Notes under the pieces: model-generated | The model's input: only the letters and a program-made list of their open reading frames with translations | Databases searched by the model: none | Told to the model about the DNA's origin: nothing | Shown: one piece after another, positions 46,640 to 60,320 of the stretch | How positions within the stretch are numbered: the stretch's first letter is position 1 | Layout of the letters: each line of letters begins with the position of its first letter | Position numbers and translations under genes: made by a program | Origin: Sabellastarte sp. h YS-2021 | Taxonomy: Eukaryota > Annelida > Polychaeta > Sabellida > Sabellidae | Assembly: GCA_964017235.1 (NCBI GenBank) | Contig: OZ024928.1 | Span: 82,393,566-82,457,565, forward strand | DNA length: 64,000 bases | Reading direction: 5' to 3'

Positions 46640-48599
46640 ATGGCAGCAGTGCAAGGCCTTAAAACTAGTTTGGTAAAATCGTACTAATCAATCAATAAAC
46701 TACAAAAACCCCAATGACATGAAAACATCAATGACAACCGTTTTATACAAAAGGGTTAATTATTAGGGAGGAAACAGCTTTATTCATTGAATTTTGACAA
46801 TATTATTAATTGTCTAATTGATCATCTTGCTTAAGTTATGATGAAATTAGCAAGTAGGGAATTATGTAAAATTTCTAAATTTGTCCAGAGCCTAGATCAT
46901 TTGATCAGCTTTTTCTCTGATAATCCCAGAGGCTGTAATGAGTGTGAGTAATCTATTACATTCCAATGTTAAACATAAAAACCACCACATGCAATCAAAA
47001 TTCAGTAGCAAAAGCTCGGAAACACCAAAGAGTAAGATTAGAGAGAGAAACACCGTGAACCATGATCTCTTCCAGACAGAATCGCCCTAACACATGAAGC
47101 ATTGTGACTACCTTATCTGTAGTCGGATTTCTTAAAGATGTCAAGGTTTATCTGTATTTTATGTAAATTTCAATATCTCACCTGTCAGTTAAAAACTTTG
47201 TGAAATTTTGAAAAGATCACACTATAATTTTCAACTAAATCTGTCAAATCCCTATCAAATGCATTTTAATGAATGTCAATAGAGTAAAATCTAAAGTCTT
47301 AGACATACCTGCATATTACAGAAAATAGATAGATTTCAGATTGTTTATAGCTTGTGATCTGTTTTGACTCCGGCCCCGAATAAATATAATTTACAGACAT
47401 TTGGAACCAGACTATTTTGAGTTTTTAAATTCGCGTCAATGACCAACGCCTTGTGAGCGATCCTTATAACATGCATTAACTTTTTAATTATTAACAAATA
47501 TACCTTTAAACTAAAGTAATAATGTTAAATTTATATTATGCATAACTATCAATATTAGACAGATAAGTGTCAGTGCACATTTGTTATGAATTTTGATAAC
47601 TAACGTAATATCGCCCCCCACCCCCAGTGTGCACAAACATACACACTCACCTGAGATATCCAACTGCGATATTGTCTTTTATTTTCATTGATTGTGAGAA
47701 TAATAAAATGTAAAGGGCGCCTGAAACACTGATTTTTAACAATCGGAATACATGCATAACAGTATTTGGAAAGTAATGGTTAAATATGGGTCAACACTGC
47801 AGAAACAGCAGTATTAATGCCATTGTCACCACACCGGCAGTCTGTTCATGAAACATCTTGCTCAAGGTACCTTGGCTACACTTCTTTGTATATAGACGAG
47901 CTATTTACAGTATATCTTTTACAATAACTACTGGCTGTTCCAACACCATTTGTGAGTTGTCAATGGAAAAATGCTATGTAATTTTACTCAGTTAAGTTAG
48001 CATGCTGAAGGAAATGGAACAAAACATTTGTGGGTATACATGGATATACATATCATTTTTGTGGTATCTGACTTTTATGCAATTCAATCTCCAGTTTTAG
48101 TCACAAACATTCTAATACTCCACACACAGCCAAGAAGAGTTTGGCAAAAATACATCTTTATCCAAGGATGCTATACTGTTGCATGATAATTTACTGACCA
48201 CTAAACCAAACGATTTGACATTGGCATTATATCAAATTCTTGAAATTCATTATTTCAATGAAAAACATTGAATTTGAACCCTGCATGTGTACATTATGAC
48301 TTTACGTTAAAGAATAAACATTTACAGGTGCCCCTTATGATTCACTTTGATGTCTCAGTAAAATGCTTTAGTTTTAATAATGTTAACAGATTACTTTTTC
48401 ATAATTTGCTATAATCAATTGTTTCAATTTTACATTCTACTTATTTATTTGCATTTAGTGCAATTAAGTGTATTGTGTGCACAGTAACTAAAACCTACAA
48501 AAGGTACTACCATTGTTTTTTTTTTTCTTTTTTATTGAACTTCATCAGTTATTCTATGTAAAACCTGAGTTTATATCCAGTAGAAATATGAAAATAATA
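46640..48599. other. Intergenic, nothing recognised
   Basis: AT-rich with no recognisable repeat ends or exons. A C-run (CCCCCCACCCCC) lies near 47614. Confidence 0.35.
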
Positions 48600-49482
48600 C
48601 TGAGACATATTAACTGTCACTTTGAAAATTGTGTATTATTAAGCTTTCAATGTTTACATGAAAACACAATTTACACATACACAGGGGGCTGTGTGTATGT
48701 GTTCAGAGCTGTATTGATTGGTGGTGGCAGCAAGCAGCAGCCCACTAGCAGAAAAGCAGCAGAGAATGAGTTGTTTAGCACATATATACACACACACTAT
48801 TATAAGACTGACTTCAATGTGTTCTTCATTCACCCAGAGTGCTCTTTCTCTGGATTACTGCCCCACTTTTTCAGGGCTAAGTGCTTTTACTGAAGCTGAA
48901 ATAGAGGGGTAAAGTCTAACAGTGTATTGTTGTGTTAAATGTCTACATATGGGAGACTTAGAGGGCTGCAGCCACCTTGTATGATTCTATATGTTTGGGA
49001 AAGAGAATGTTCACTTAGAGAACATTAACTCAGCATGGATAAAATAAGGTCTTTATATAGAAACTGTTTGCTTTTGTGATTCTACTGGTATATTAAAACA
49101 AAAAGGATGTAAGGGCAGCTCACTGTAGAATTTCCCAGTTGAGTTTTTTTATAAAATTGCAATACCATGAATACTCCCTCTCCTTCTCTCTATCTCGTAT
49201 TTTACATCACAGTGTAGCCAAAACAAGGAAGTATATATTTGTGTTGGAGGGGATTGAATTGAAATTTTAATTGCAGAGGCAGAAGGAGGATCCACTGACT
49301 AAAGACTTCATTTGTACTGTGGAATTTGAAATCTTCTTTCATGTATAAAGATAAATATATATGCATATAATTTTGTGCGTGGAAGTTTCATATATTTAGA
49401 GTATATATGTGTATATATACTGAGTGGTATGTCTGTGTGCAGTTTGTGGTGATTAAAGTGAATTGAGAAGTCGCAGGATGAG
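48600..49482 (+). promoter_or_regulatory. Probable 5' flank / 5' UTR of the PLC-beta gene
   Basis: This stretch precedes the PLC-beta ATG with no recognisable repeat from about 48700. It holds a CT-rich run near 49175-49195 and TATATA-rich sequence at 49350-49420. A TATA-like role is possible but cannot be shown from sequence, and the transcription start and any non-coding 5' exon are unresolved. Confidence 0.25.
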
Positions 49483-49581
49483 ATGGCGGGAGCTAAGACA
49501 GGAGTACATGTAGTGCAGCTCAAATCCATCACTGTGCCCAGCGGACTGATTGAAGGCAATAAATTTATTAAGTGGGAAGAT
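49483..49581 (+). CDS. PLCB: Phospholipase C beta, first coding exon
   Basis: Encodes 33 residues beginning MAGAKTGVHVVQLK and ending NKFIKWED, followed by the donor GTGAGT. Vertebrate PLCB1 and PLCB3 start MAGAQPGVHALQL and carry KFVKWD or KFIKWD at the same place, so the start codon and exon are secure. This is the start of the N-terminal PH domain. PLC-beta is the Gq-coupled membrane enzyme that splits PIP2 into diacylglycerol and IP3. PLCB4/NorpA-type proteins start differently, so this is the PLCB1/3 class (Plc21C-like in flies). The gene runs rightwards, with intron 1 spanning 49582-62423. Confidence 0.88.
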
Positions 49582-50635
49582 GTGAGTATAATGTAAACAT
49601 GCTGGAAAAAACACTGCTACTTGGTTTTGTGTCTGTGCATAAATAGATAAACATGCAGTAGCTGCTGTGTTGTTTACAGTGTGTATATGCACAGTACTAT
49701 CTACTGGCTGTTATATATGTGACTGTCAGTACAGTTGCCAGTACACAGGTGTTCAGTTCGGAATGTACACTGTACATATCTCTTGTACAAACAATTAGTT
49801 CTAGTTATAATTATGTCCACTTACACAATCAGAAATACTGTATTTTTTTATCATCTTGGGACATCAAAACAGGTTACTAGTTCCATTTATATATGCAGAT
49901 TCCACTGTAGTATAGAAGGGGGTTGGGGTATTGAGAAATTTATGTCTTTTGCCTGATCAACAGATTTTACAATATCTTAATGGGGGTATTCCATTTCTGT
50001 GATATATCAAACCTAGCTTGCTCCCGATTGTCTTTTTTCAGGAACTGGCAACTGAATCTTATACGTCTTAATGATCTTAAAGCCATCGTAAACCTATTGT
50101 GTATGGAAAATATGGTACTTCCTGATGGGTTTATGATTATAGTGCTGAGGAGTCCATCAGGAACAGTTTACAGAATTTTAAGACAGCCATGAAATTATTG
50201 CAAACCTTTCCCGATTCTTATCAGATGTATGACATTGTAAACTCAATCGTAAAGTGATCTTTTTGAGCTTACAGCAATCTTCTGGGGGTGTTCAACTTTA
50301 GCTGACCCTACAACTGACTCTATGACTCTATGGTCAGTTACAAAAGTCGGGGACAAAAATCCGGAAAAAAGGGTAGGAAAAATCTGGGTCTGTTTTACTT
50401 CACTGACAGGGCATAATACATCTTGTCTGGATATAGAGGCCGACCTGACTTTGGATTGGGATATTTTCTCCATGACTAGACTGGAAACTACCAGAACAAG
50501 CCATAAACCCCTAACAGACCAGCTGTATCAAGCCCTGACAAAAAAATCTGTACTGCCAAACAGACAGGACTGGAAAAATATACATAATCACCACAACCAG
50601 ACTTGCAGTTGGTATTGCCATTACAGGTTTTGATG

Positions 50636-51149
50636 AATTTCTGAAAAAAAAAAGAGGATCAAGTGTCGATCAATAAACAAATTTAAAACTAGGTCAAGAC
50701 TGAATATTTGGATCCCATAACATACCAAAACTTCTAAATTGACATTTTTGAAATAAATCAATGTACTTCTGCTTCAGATTATGACCAAAAATACCACTTA
50801 AAAAAGAAAATTTTCATTAGTAATGTTACATCCTGTTCAAACATGCAGAGGGAGATATGCTTCTGATATCTCACCTGACAATGAAATCCCTCTTACTTGT
50901 TGCTGGCTTTTATACTCCAAATTCGGACCTCTGGGAAACAGAGCTTCAAAATTCCATCTCTGGGAGCAATTTTTCTACATACTAGTATTTATACCAAATA
51001 CTTCTTAGCCTCTGGGAAAGACCCTATTCTGGACGTAATGGTAAATGTGCTGTAGATCTAGTCATGTGATGGGATCCAAATATTCAGCCTTGACCTAGTT
51101 TTAGATTTGTTGATTGGTCAACACTTGATCCTTTTTTTGCCCAGAAATT
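50636..51149. mobile_element. TIR/foldback element in PLC-beta intron 1
   Basis: Arms of about 75 bp (50636-50722 and 51064-51149) are inverted copies, including CTAGGTCAAGACTGAATATT and its complement. AATTTCTG borders both. A single related arm occurs at 54530-54610. Wider flanks (about 50020-51370) also share GTCGGGGA and GCTCCCGA words in inverse order, so the true element may be larger. Confidence 0.65.
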
Positions 51150-51636
51150 GCTCTGTTGCAATAGGCTGTGAACTATTTTATCTACAGTGATAAGGACAAA
51201 CCATTTTCCAGGGTGGTGGAGCCATGGTCAGGAACAAGAGTCGGGGAGAATCGGTAAAATATCAAACATGTTTGATTTTTTGCAGACCCACTGCAACAAC
51301 CAAGGAAAATACAACCGACCTTAATCAACTATTTAAACATTGCTCCCGACCCTCAAAAAATCCTTAGTTACTGACAAGTCGGCCCTAGTGGAACATCCCC
51401 ATTAAAGCTATCTCACAGTCGAATAGCTATCTTTTCTATCCTAGGATGATCATAAACCTATCTTTTCTATCTTAAGTCTATCTTTAAGGGTTGTAAACCA
51501 ATATTGGATGGATCAGAAAACTATCACAAACCTATTGGAAGATCTTTTTAGGCCTGGCAACATCAATTGCAAAGCTATCATGGAAAGTATTTTATACATC
51601 GGGAACATATTGTAAACTATACCCCTGGATTGTGCA

Positions 51637-52110
51637 TTTTTTTATGTCGGCTAACTTGTCAGTCAGCTGATATTATGGCATCACTCTGCGGCGTCTGCGT
51701 ATGCATCCACGTGAACATCTCCCCTGAAAGTACAAGGCCTAGAGACATGCTGTTACTTTTAAAAGATACCTTACCTTGTGAGGATGATAAGTCATAAAAT
51801 CCATGGAGATCTGTGTGTTCGTCTGTTCCGCAGAGCCGTTAGAAATGAGGTACCCCCACCCAAAGTATGAAAATTTCAACACTTTGTCACAATTTTCTCA
51901 TTGACTATTGAAGGGATTTCTGTGTTATCTGTCATATATGTACTAGACTATAGGTAGATTCCCTTGTGGGAGTATTAAACTTAGATCTTTTAATGCATAA
52001 AAATACATGAAACATATATATATAATGCAGTAAATCACTCATATCTTGAAAAGTATTGCATTTTGAGCATTTTATCGTAATCGGGTTTGCATTTGCAAAG
52101 TTATCATGTG
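51637..52110 (+). repeat. Dispersed repeat, short copy of the 54.6 kb family
   Basis: It shares TTTTTATGTCGGCTAACTTG, ACAAGGCCTAGAGACATGCT and CACTTTGTCACAATTTTCTC with 54620-55080. It ends after one unit of the tandem part. Confidence 0.65.
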
Positions 52111-54529
52111 ATTTCATTTTTTTTCTGTCAATATGTTTCAAAGTGTTGGAAGAAGTTGTGAAATATTTTATCTACAGTAGATATTGGTCGATAAAAATAA
52201 AAAAATATGGGGATGCGCAGACAATGATTTTACACTAACAGTGACTGTGTGACAGTTGAGGATATTAGAAGCATTTACAACAATGAAATTCGTGAGTTAA
52301 TCTGCTTTTTTTTTATTGAATGAAAGCTTGTTCTACAATGACATCACTTCATTCATAATTTCTTTGCGGTTTATTTGACAAATGAGTTCTAGAAGTGATC
52401 ACGTGATTTTGTTGAAGCGAGGATACATCTATTTGTTATAAAATAAAATAAGATGCATTTTTATATTATTTTGGTTTAAATTACTGATCATAGGTAGCTT
52501 ATACCGACTGCCACATGCACACAGATCACGAAAATATCAAGGCAAATTTATTTTCTTATTTTAAATGAAATTGTTGAATATTTTATTAAAATACCTACAG
52601 TTTGCTTGTGTAAAATATCCATATACTGTAACAAAATAAACCAGTTTGCTAATCTTATTTTATATCGACGCTTCAAAATTAAAATACGTCTTCTCACTTC
52701 AATATCAAATTTTAAACTGCGCATTTACAGTACAGACCCCTTATATTTGTAAACCTTTCACGTAACTACACAAATCTGTAAACAACGTCTTTGGGAGCGG
52801 CTGTTTGGAAATGCGGGCGATAATACAGAGTTTACAGATTTCAACACCCAGTGCTGTCCTAAGATTGAATCTGTGGATGGCAGAAAGCCAGCCACTGCAC
52901 CCTTCTTAAAGTATGTTATTCAACTACTTTTTCCATAGCTACAACATGGTGAGTAAGTTGTAGCTTAGTGCATAGCCGAGAAAAGCTACTTTGAGATTCT
53001 CACTATTGAGTTGTAACCCAAAAACTATTGGATTTACAGTAGTGTGTTTAAATAATTTTTCCACCTATATTTTCCACCTTAACAGTTAACATTGTACTTT
53101 ACTTTCGAATACCATTTGCTGGGCACAATTTTTATATCCTTTTCTTTTTTCACTTCTACTCTGAAACTCTAAACACATAGTCAGCTGACACAGAGCCCGT
53201 TCACGGGTACTGATTGCTTGTTGTTACATCAAATCATAAACCTTTCATAAACTACACTGCAGAAATGGCACAGGCGTCTTATATAGACTATACATCATCT
53301 AGCCCCAGCATCTTTGTCTGATTTCATGTTTGAAATTGCATCTTCATTTGAAGTACTTTAAACCTCCTTGTTTGTTTTGTAAGTATAATAGTATGTGGAG
53401 TACTTGTGGATATCATTACCCAATAATTTTCCAAGAGAGAGAAAACAAATGTTTTTCTCTGTAGGAACATCATATTTATAGAAGTGAGTCATACAGTTTC
53501 TTGATTATGTTTTAAGATAGTTTTGCCTCATTGGATCACAGGCATCACTTTCTTGGAAGTTGATTTTCAACTTATTTTTTTATGCAGATTTTGTAATTTG
53601 ACATCTATTATGAAATTTTCTTATTGCACATTTGTTTAACAGTTGAAATTTAAACTTTATAAAGGAGTTACAAGCAAGCTATTACATTTATATAACAAAT
53701 CTTGGCTTGGGAAGTAATGAGGTAATGACTGGAAGGCGTTTCTTGAAAGGGATTTCATGAAACTTCTAGGGTTCCACAAGGGTCCTACATTTGGCCTCTA
53801 TATAAAAAAAATTGTGGTTGATAAAGAACACAGTTTATCATTGATGCAATGTTTTAGCCTCTTGTGTCTGGCCTTCTTGAGAAAAGTAAATTTTCCATGT
53901 ACTATCCAAAACTTCAATTTTTCAGTCATTGCTATCAATTGGACACATATGTGATTTTGTAATTCATGCTGCTTTATCTTTAATGTACCTATGTAAGATA
54001 CACAAGAATGATTTGGGTAGACTCGTCTGATCTTCTCTTGTATGTATCAGCTTTTTAGAAATATATTTGGTGGGGCGACTGCAGAATCCCCCTGACAGTA
54101 CTGAAAATATGGTGATTAGAAAATTCATAGCAAACAATGAATAATAATTATAGTAATTATGCTAATTAGACAAATTTAAAAAAAATCAGTAAACAAAATT
54201 TAAAATAGTTTTTTATGGTTGACAAAGTCGGCAAAATGAAATAAGTCTCAATGAATGAATCCCTGGTGGACAGGTAGACAAGGTTGACAAAGTCAACAGA
54301 AAAGTTCAAAGAATACCTGGTCGCCAGGTCGGAAAAAAATGACATTTTTACACCAGACATATACTAAATGCCCCCAAGAGCAGAGGGGCAGAGAGCTTCA
54401 TCTTTTTAATGGCTTGCTGTCTGAACCAAAGACAAATTGACTTTATTTTTGGACCAATGACAGATCAAGCTCCCAGTTATCCGTCATTAATCTGTCAATA
54501 TGAAACATGACTGCTATTTCTCAGCAAAA
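52111..54529. other. PLC-beta intron 1, mostly unassigned
   Basis: One isolated copy of the 55 kb minisatellite unit lies at about 52910-53045 (GCTACAACATGGTGAGTAAG). Otherwise no repeat or exon is recognised. Confidence 0.4.
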
Positions 54530-54619
54530 GAGGGTTCAAGTGTTGACCAATCAAGAAATCGAAAACTAGGTCAGTACTAAATATTTAGATCCCATCACAT
54601 GACCAAAACTACAGCATTG

Positions 54620-56112
54620 ACTTTTTATGTCAGCTCACTGGTCAGTTAGCTGACATTATGTCATCACTCTGGCATTCGTGTCCGCATGAACAACTTTTCC
54701 TCCAAAACTACAAGGCCCAGAGATATGCTGTTTTTTTAAAGATACCTTATCTATAAAGGATGAAAAATTGTTCAAGGCATGCAGATCTGTTTGTTCGTCT
54801 GTTTGCTAGATCCATTGCAAATGGAATTTCACCAAAAGTGTGAAGATTTCAACACTTTATCACAATTTTCTCATTGACTTTTGCATGGATTTCTCTTTTA
54901 TCTTGCATATACATGTATGTACTAAGCCACAAGTAGATTCCCTTGTGTGAGTACCAGGCCTAGATCTGTCTTAATGTTTTTAATATGAATTTTTAAAATA
55001 CTTTTTAATGCATTAAAAATTATGAAATCATGCACTAAATCGCTTATGACTTGAAAAGTGTTGCATGTAGAGCATTTTGTTAAAATATGTTATTTAGCTA
55101 CTTTTTCCATAGCTACAACATGGTGAGTAACTTGGGAGTCTCAATGCCTAAGTGAGTAATTGCTGCTTTCTGAATTTTCAGTACCTATCACAATGAGTAA
55201 AATCACTGGTAACTTAAAAACTATTGCATTTAGAGAATTTTGTATAAATGTGTTATTCAGCTACTTTGGGGTCAGCTATAACTTGGTAAAATTGCAGACC
55301 TGTAGCTCATTGCATAGCTGAGTAATAGCTACTTTCAGGTTCTCACTGTTGAGTAAATCAGTTGTAACTTGAAAGCGATTGCATGTAAAGTATTTTCTTT
55401 AAATATGTTGTTCATCTACTTTGGGGTCACCTATAACATGGTGAAATTGTAGACCTATAGATCATTGGATAGCTCAGCAATAGCTAATTTCAGGTTATCA
55501 CTGTTGAGTAAATCAGTTGTAACTTGAAAACTATTGTTTTACAGTATTTTCTGTAAATATATTATTCACCTACTTTTCAGTTAGCTATGACATACTGAAA
55601 TTGCAGACCAGTAACTTGTAGCATAGCTGAGCAATAGCAACTTTCAGGTTATCACTGTTGAGTAAATCAGTTATAACTTGAAAATTATTGCATTTACAGT
55701 ATTTTTTTTAATATGTTGTTCACATTCTTTTTGGGTGAGCTATAACAGAGTAAAATACATTTCAAATGGAAATTTTCTGTTTTAAATGGCTATTTCTGAC
55801 ATATAATCAGAATCAAATATAGGTTGATATATTTTTATATAATTTTAAGTCCAAATCTTAAAACCAAAATTAAACAGACAATCAGTTTCAGAGTAGAAGT
55901 GAAAGAAGAAAATGACGCAAATGTTGTGCAGTGCAAATGGTATTCAGGAGTAAAGTACAATCTTAGCTGATAATGTGTAAAAAGTAGGTGGAAAACATTG
56001 AAACAAAATACTACAAATGTAATAGTTTTCGAGTTACAACTGATTTAGTCAACAGTGAAAAGCTGAATGTAGCTATTGCTCAGCTATGCAATGAGCTACA
56101 GGTCTGCAATTT
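54620..56112. repeat. Dispersed repeat ending in a minisatellite of about 150 bp units, with an inverted unit
   Basis: Head: a GTCAGCTCACTGGTCAGTTA-type hairpin with AGCTGAC. From about 55020 to 55760 there are five units containing AACTTGAAAACTATTGCATT, TGTTATTCACCTACTTT and GCAGACCTGTAGCTCATTGC. Bases 55975-56112 carry one unit in reverse complement, so the element may have an inverted partner end. The unit is a diverged relative of minisatellite B at 7955-9835. Confidence 0.75.
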
Positions 56113-56349
56113 CATCTGATTTAAAGAAGCAGATGGAGTACTCTCCAGTGTGTATTCTATTGGTAATTTGTCATTCAAATGGACAAGTGGCCACTTGATG
56201 GGTTTGACTTTATACCAGCATTTTTACTAGCTTTAGTAAGTCAAACTGAAGTTAAGATCACATGGGTAGACATTCATGACTAAACCTATGTTTTGCTTGT
56301 TAACTGATCCAATTACTTTTTACCCCACAGCACTTAAGGGCTGTTAGAA

Positions 56350-56815
56350 TATTGTTTTCGCCCATCGTGTCTGGATGATCAGGATGGGTGGGTGGGTGTG
56401 CGGTCGGCCGGAAAAAGTTTGTCCAGGCAGTATCTCAGGAACTGTAAGATGTAGGAAGTTGATACGGTAGGGACATTAGTTAGGGAGTGTAGGTGTGCAA
56501 CATCATGGTGTGACCTTCATTTGACCTTTGACCTTGAAGTAGTGACCTTGACCTATAAACTTTTGTCCAGGCTATATTTCAGAAACTGTAAAGTGTAGGA
56601 AGTTGATACTTGGTAGGGACATTGGTTGGGGGTGTAGGTGTGCAACGTCATGGTGTGACCTTGATATGACCTTTGACCTTGCCATAGTGACCATGAGTTT
56701 TAAAATCTTATCTGGGCTATTTTTTTTTATTCCATAAGGTGTAGAACACTTGGTAGGGACATTGGTTAGGGGGTGTAGGTGTGTATCATGGTGTGACCTT
56801 TAACTTTGGCTCTAC
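56350..56815. repeat. Inverted copy of the 12.8-14.1 kb repeat family
   Basis: The GC-rich head (GTGGGTGTGCGGTCGGCC), AAAAAGTTTGTCCAGGC and three units with AAGTTGATACTTGGTAGGGA and GTGACCTTGATATGACCTTT are the reverse complement of the array at 12770-14130. Confidence 0.85.
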
Positions 56816-57561
56816 CAAACTGCATTCACCTGCCATATTTGAGACATCTTTCTCTTATGACAAAGATGTATAGATTGCTGCAACTGATTATTATATGCAC
56901 TTTTACATATTTGTGCTATTTTCATTGAGAGCTGTTCTCCAATTACATCTTCATAATTTTTAGTTTACTGATTAATGCTGTCATCTTGCTATTGAATTGT
57001 CTTGTTTTGATACTTTATCTGGATATACATTTTCTTTCTCTTGGATGTTATTTTCTCTATTTAAACATTGTTAGGAGTTTTGTACAATTGAAAGTAACCT
57101 TATCTTTGTACTGTTTCACAAATTCTAACATAACACGGGTGTATCCGCGATTCTGATTGGCTAAACGGCGAAATACTTCATGGGTAAAATACAGCGTAAC
57201 CTGGTAGCTCCGAATTATTGCTCATTATACAGTAAAAAACAAATAAAAGAGGATGATGACATTTATTTTGTATATAAGGTTAGTAACGTTACTTTACATT
57301 GAAGTGTAAGTGGAAAACCGGTAGCTGAACTTTATAGTGGTTTTCAATAATTTATTTACCGTACTGACGATACCGGTACTACCGCAACACTCCTACTCAT
57401 GGTGTTGAAAACTATTACTCTGATGCTATTTTCTGTTATCATCTGGTATATAAGATGTTGTGCAGCCATAGTTTGTGCCCCTGGAATATTTTTGGAATAT
57501 ACAATTGTATATATGTATTGATGAATCTGCATTGAGACAGTAGAGTCAGAAAACAGACATA

Positions 57562-58174
57562 AAATAGTAAGTGCTTATAATTCACTTATTATTGGTCCTA
57601 GAGGTTTGCAATGTGAAACCAACTTATAGGAAATCATGGGCTGGGAATCTTTTGATGTAGTCAGATTTGACTTTGAACCCTCCTTCAAGGACAAACCAGG
57701 ATAACCAAACTTAAAAGTGCTTATAACTCGCTTATTATTGGTCCTAGAAGTTTATAATATGAAACCACCTTATAGGAAATCATGGGCTGGGAATCTTCTG
57801 ATGCGTTCAGATTTAACCTTTGGCCTCTCCTTTATTGTCAAACGAGGATAGCAAAACTTAAAAGTGCATATAACTCACTTATTATTGGTCTTAGAGGCTT
57901 GCAATGTGAAACTAACTTATAGGAAACCATGGGCTAGGGATCTTTTGATGTAGTCATATTTGACCTTGAGCTGTTCCTTCAAGTTCAAACATGGAGAGCC
58001 AAACTTAAAAGTGCTTATAACTTGCTTATTATTGATATTAGAGGTTTTCAATGTAAAACCAACTTGAAGGATATGATGGGCTCGGAATCTTCAAATGTTG
58101 TCAGGTTTGACCTCCAGTGTTCACTGGCTTTGGTGGATACAAATTTTCATTGGGTCTCCGATGCATAGGTCTAG
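57562..58174 (+). repeat. Four-copy tandem repeat, about 146 bp, ending in CTAG
   Basis: AGTGCTTATAACTCGCTTAT followed by TATTGGTCCTAGA recurs at about 57570, 57715, 57862 and 58008. The right border CATAGGTCTAG (58171-58174) followed by TT resembles the 3' ends of the Helitron-like elements here, but I see no terminal hairpin. Confidence 0.7.
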
Positions 58175-58789
58175 TTATAATTTGAGTTTTATCTACCATT
58201 TCTGAATGCACTGTTATAGAACAAAAATAAGCGGAAGCTCTGTAAAATAATTCTAATGATATTTATAACATTTTTATGCTACTTAATCGGCACTTGACAA
58301 ATTTATTATGCTAGTATCCACAGTAAATGGTACTAGGTATCCCAAAAAAATGTCATGTCTGTATATTCCCACATTTTAGAACAAATGCTGTGCTTGGTGG
58401 ATAATAAAAACATTTGTCTCACACTTAAAATGTCAAAATCATCCACTTTCCAAAGGTTAATATCTTTACATATAGTTTTTTATACTTTGCCATTACACAC
58501 AGTGTTGTTTGTTGGGATGGTGAGGTTATTACCAAAATAAAGTGAAACATACCAACACACAAGAACATTACAAACACCCACATGGTGAAACTTGAGCATT
58601 GTGATGAATATTGTGATGATGGTCCACTGTGAAGCTTCTTTTTGTTACATTTTTCTTTTCATAAAATTTGTCACAAACAAACTTTTGAATTTAACTGGAG
58701 ACCCGATTAATTTTAAGGAGTGCAAATTATAAATATATTTTCAAAGCCATTACATGGCACCGACTTAGATACTATGGATTATGCATGAG

Positions 58790-59110
58790 TACGCCACCAC
58801 AGTGTACAGACTTTTCCATTATCCCTCTAGAGGGAAAGGTATTATAGATTCTCAAATTTGCAGAATATATTCATCATTACAAAATCTTGCCTGGGAATAT
58901 TTGTGGCCCCATTTTGAAAAACAAGATGGCCGCCATGGGTATTTTTCGACTTTCGGCAAGTACTTTGGTTACCTCTCTAGAGCAAAAGGTATTTAAGGCA
59001 GAGATCTCAAATTTACAGGATATGTCACATAACAAAATCTTGCCTGGGAACATTTTTGCCATCATTCTGAAAAACAAGATTGCTGCCAAATCATTTCTGT
59101 GATGGTCCTC
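58790..59110. repeat. Two tandem units of about 165 bp
   Basis: CCCTCTAGAGGGAAAGGTAT and CCTCTCTAGAGCAAAAGGTA begin two units. Both continue with CTCAAATTTGCAGAA or CTCAAATTTACAGGA, then AAAATCTTGCCTGGGAA, then AAAACAAGATGGC. Confidence 0.7.
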
Positions 59111-59379
59111 CAGGAGTTTTATACATTTTGAGGCTTTTTCTCATCTATGAAATGTTGAATGTCTTCATGGTGGATATTTTTAATAAATATATATACGCTC
59201 TATAGTATACTTTTTCACTACTTCTATTCTCATGGTGTTGAAAACTATTTCCCCAGGCTGTGGGGTACGGGCATATCTGATGCTATTTTTGATGTTCTGT
59301 GTCATGGCAAATTTTGAGAGCTGTAGCTACACATCCAACTGAGTATTTATAGCTATTTTGACGTTTTGCCAATTAATAA

Positions 59380-59746
59380 ATCACTTGTATCTCAATAACC
59401 ATAAGAGATAGAGTGATTTTTGGGCAAAATTTGGACACCTAGGGTACTAAGGACTACTCTAGGGATCTCTGAAAAATTTAGATTTCTGCGAATTTCGCCC
59501 CATCTTGAATTTTGGAGGAAATAGAAGATGTCATTTATCTCAAAAACTGTAAGAGATACAGCGATTTCGGGCAAATGTTGAACCAGTAGGTAATAAGGAC
59601 TAATCCTCTAATGTCTATAAATAATTTAGACTTTTGTTAGTCAATTCTTAATCTTGAAAGAATGCCGTTTATCTTCAGAACCACGTTACCTGTCGTTTTC
59701 CAGTGGATACATCTTGCATTTGGCCATAGATGCGTCCTTGGTCTAG
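59380..59746 (+). mobile_element. 3' part of a Helitron-like element related to 4319-5148
   Basis: It repeats AACCATAAGAGATAG, GGGCAAATTTTGGAC-type and ATGTCATTTATCTC words, then the hairpin CATTTGGCCATAGATG (59717-59732) and terminal CTAG (59743-59746). The 5' end is not recognised. Confidence 0.6.
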
Positions 59747-60320
59747 TTTTGGACTGATTTAACAATTTTGTTCAGTTTAATGAGGAATCGCATCAGAGCA
59801 CATCACTTTGGATTGTATCAGATCATTTTGGTGCATACAGCCCTTATGACATTTAGTGTTATTAAATTGTCTCACTAGAGGGAGGCCACAGGATGATTCT
59901 CTGTGTGGGACTTTTTTTACCAAAATGAGAACAATGCATAAACTTGACTGTCATTATTTTTGAGTTCTAAATATCGAGAATATCACTATCAATTCAGGTT
60001 AAAAACTATGGTGTAACATGTGAACTATTTTCCCATATTATATATGACGTTAGAACTGATATTATTAGATAGTAGAACACTCATAAAATAGAAGTGGCAT
60101 TCCACAAGAATTTTTCTTAACATCAACAGTTTGCGACTGTATGTGAATACAGAAAAAAGGACTTGATATAATTGTACTTTTACGATTGTTGTCCAATTGC
60201 AAATAAATATGTTTAAATAAAAAAAAATAGAATACAGAAATCACAAATTGTATTTTTTGACTGTGGATTCATGGGATTGGTGTATCATTTTATGTAGTTG
60301 AAATCATGCCAAATATTTTT

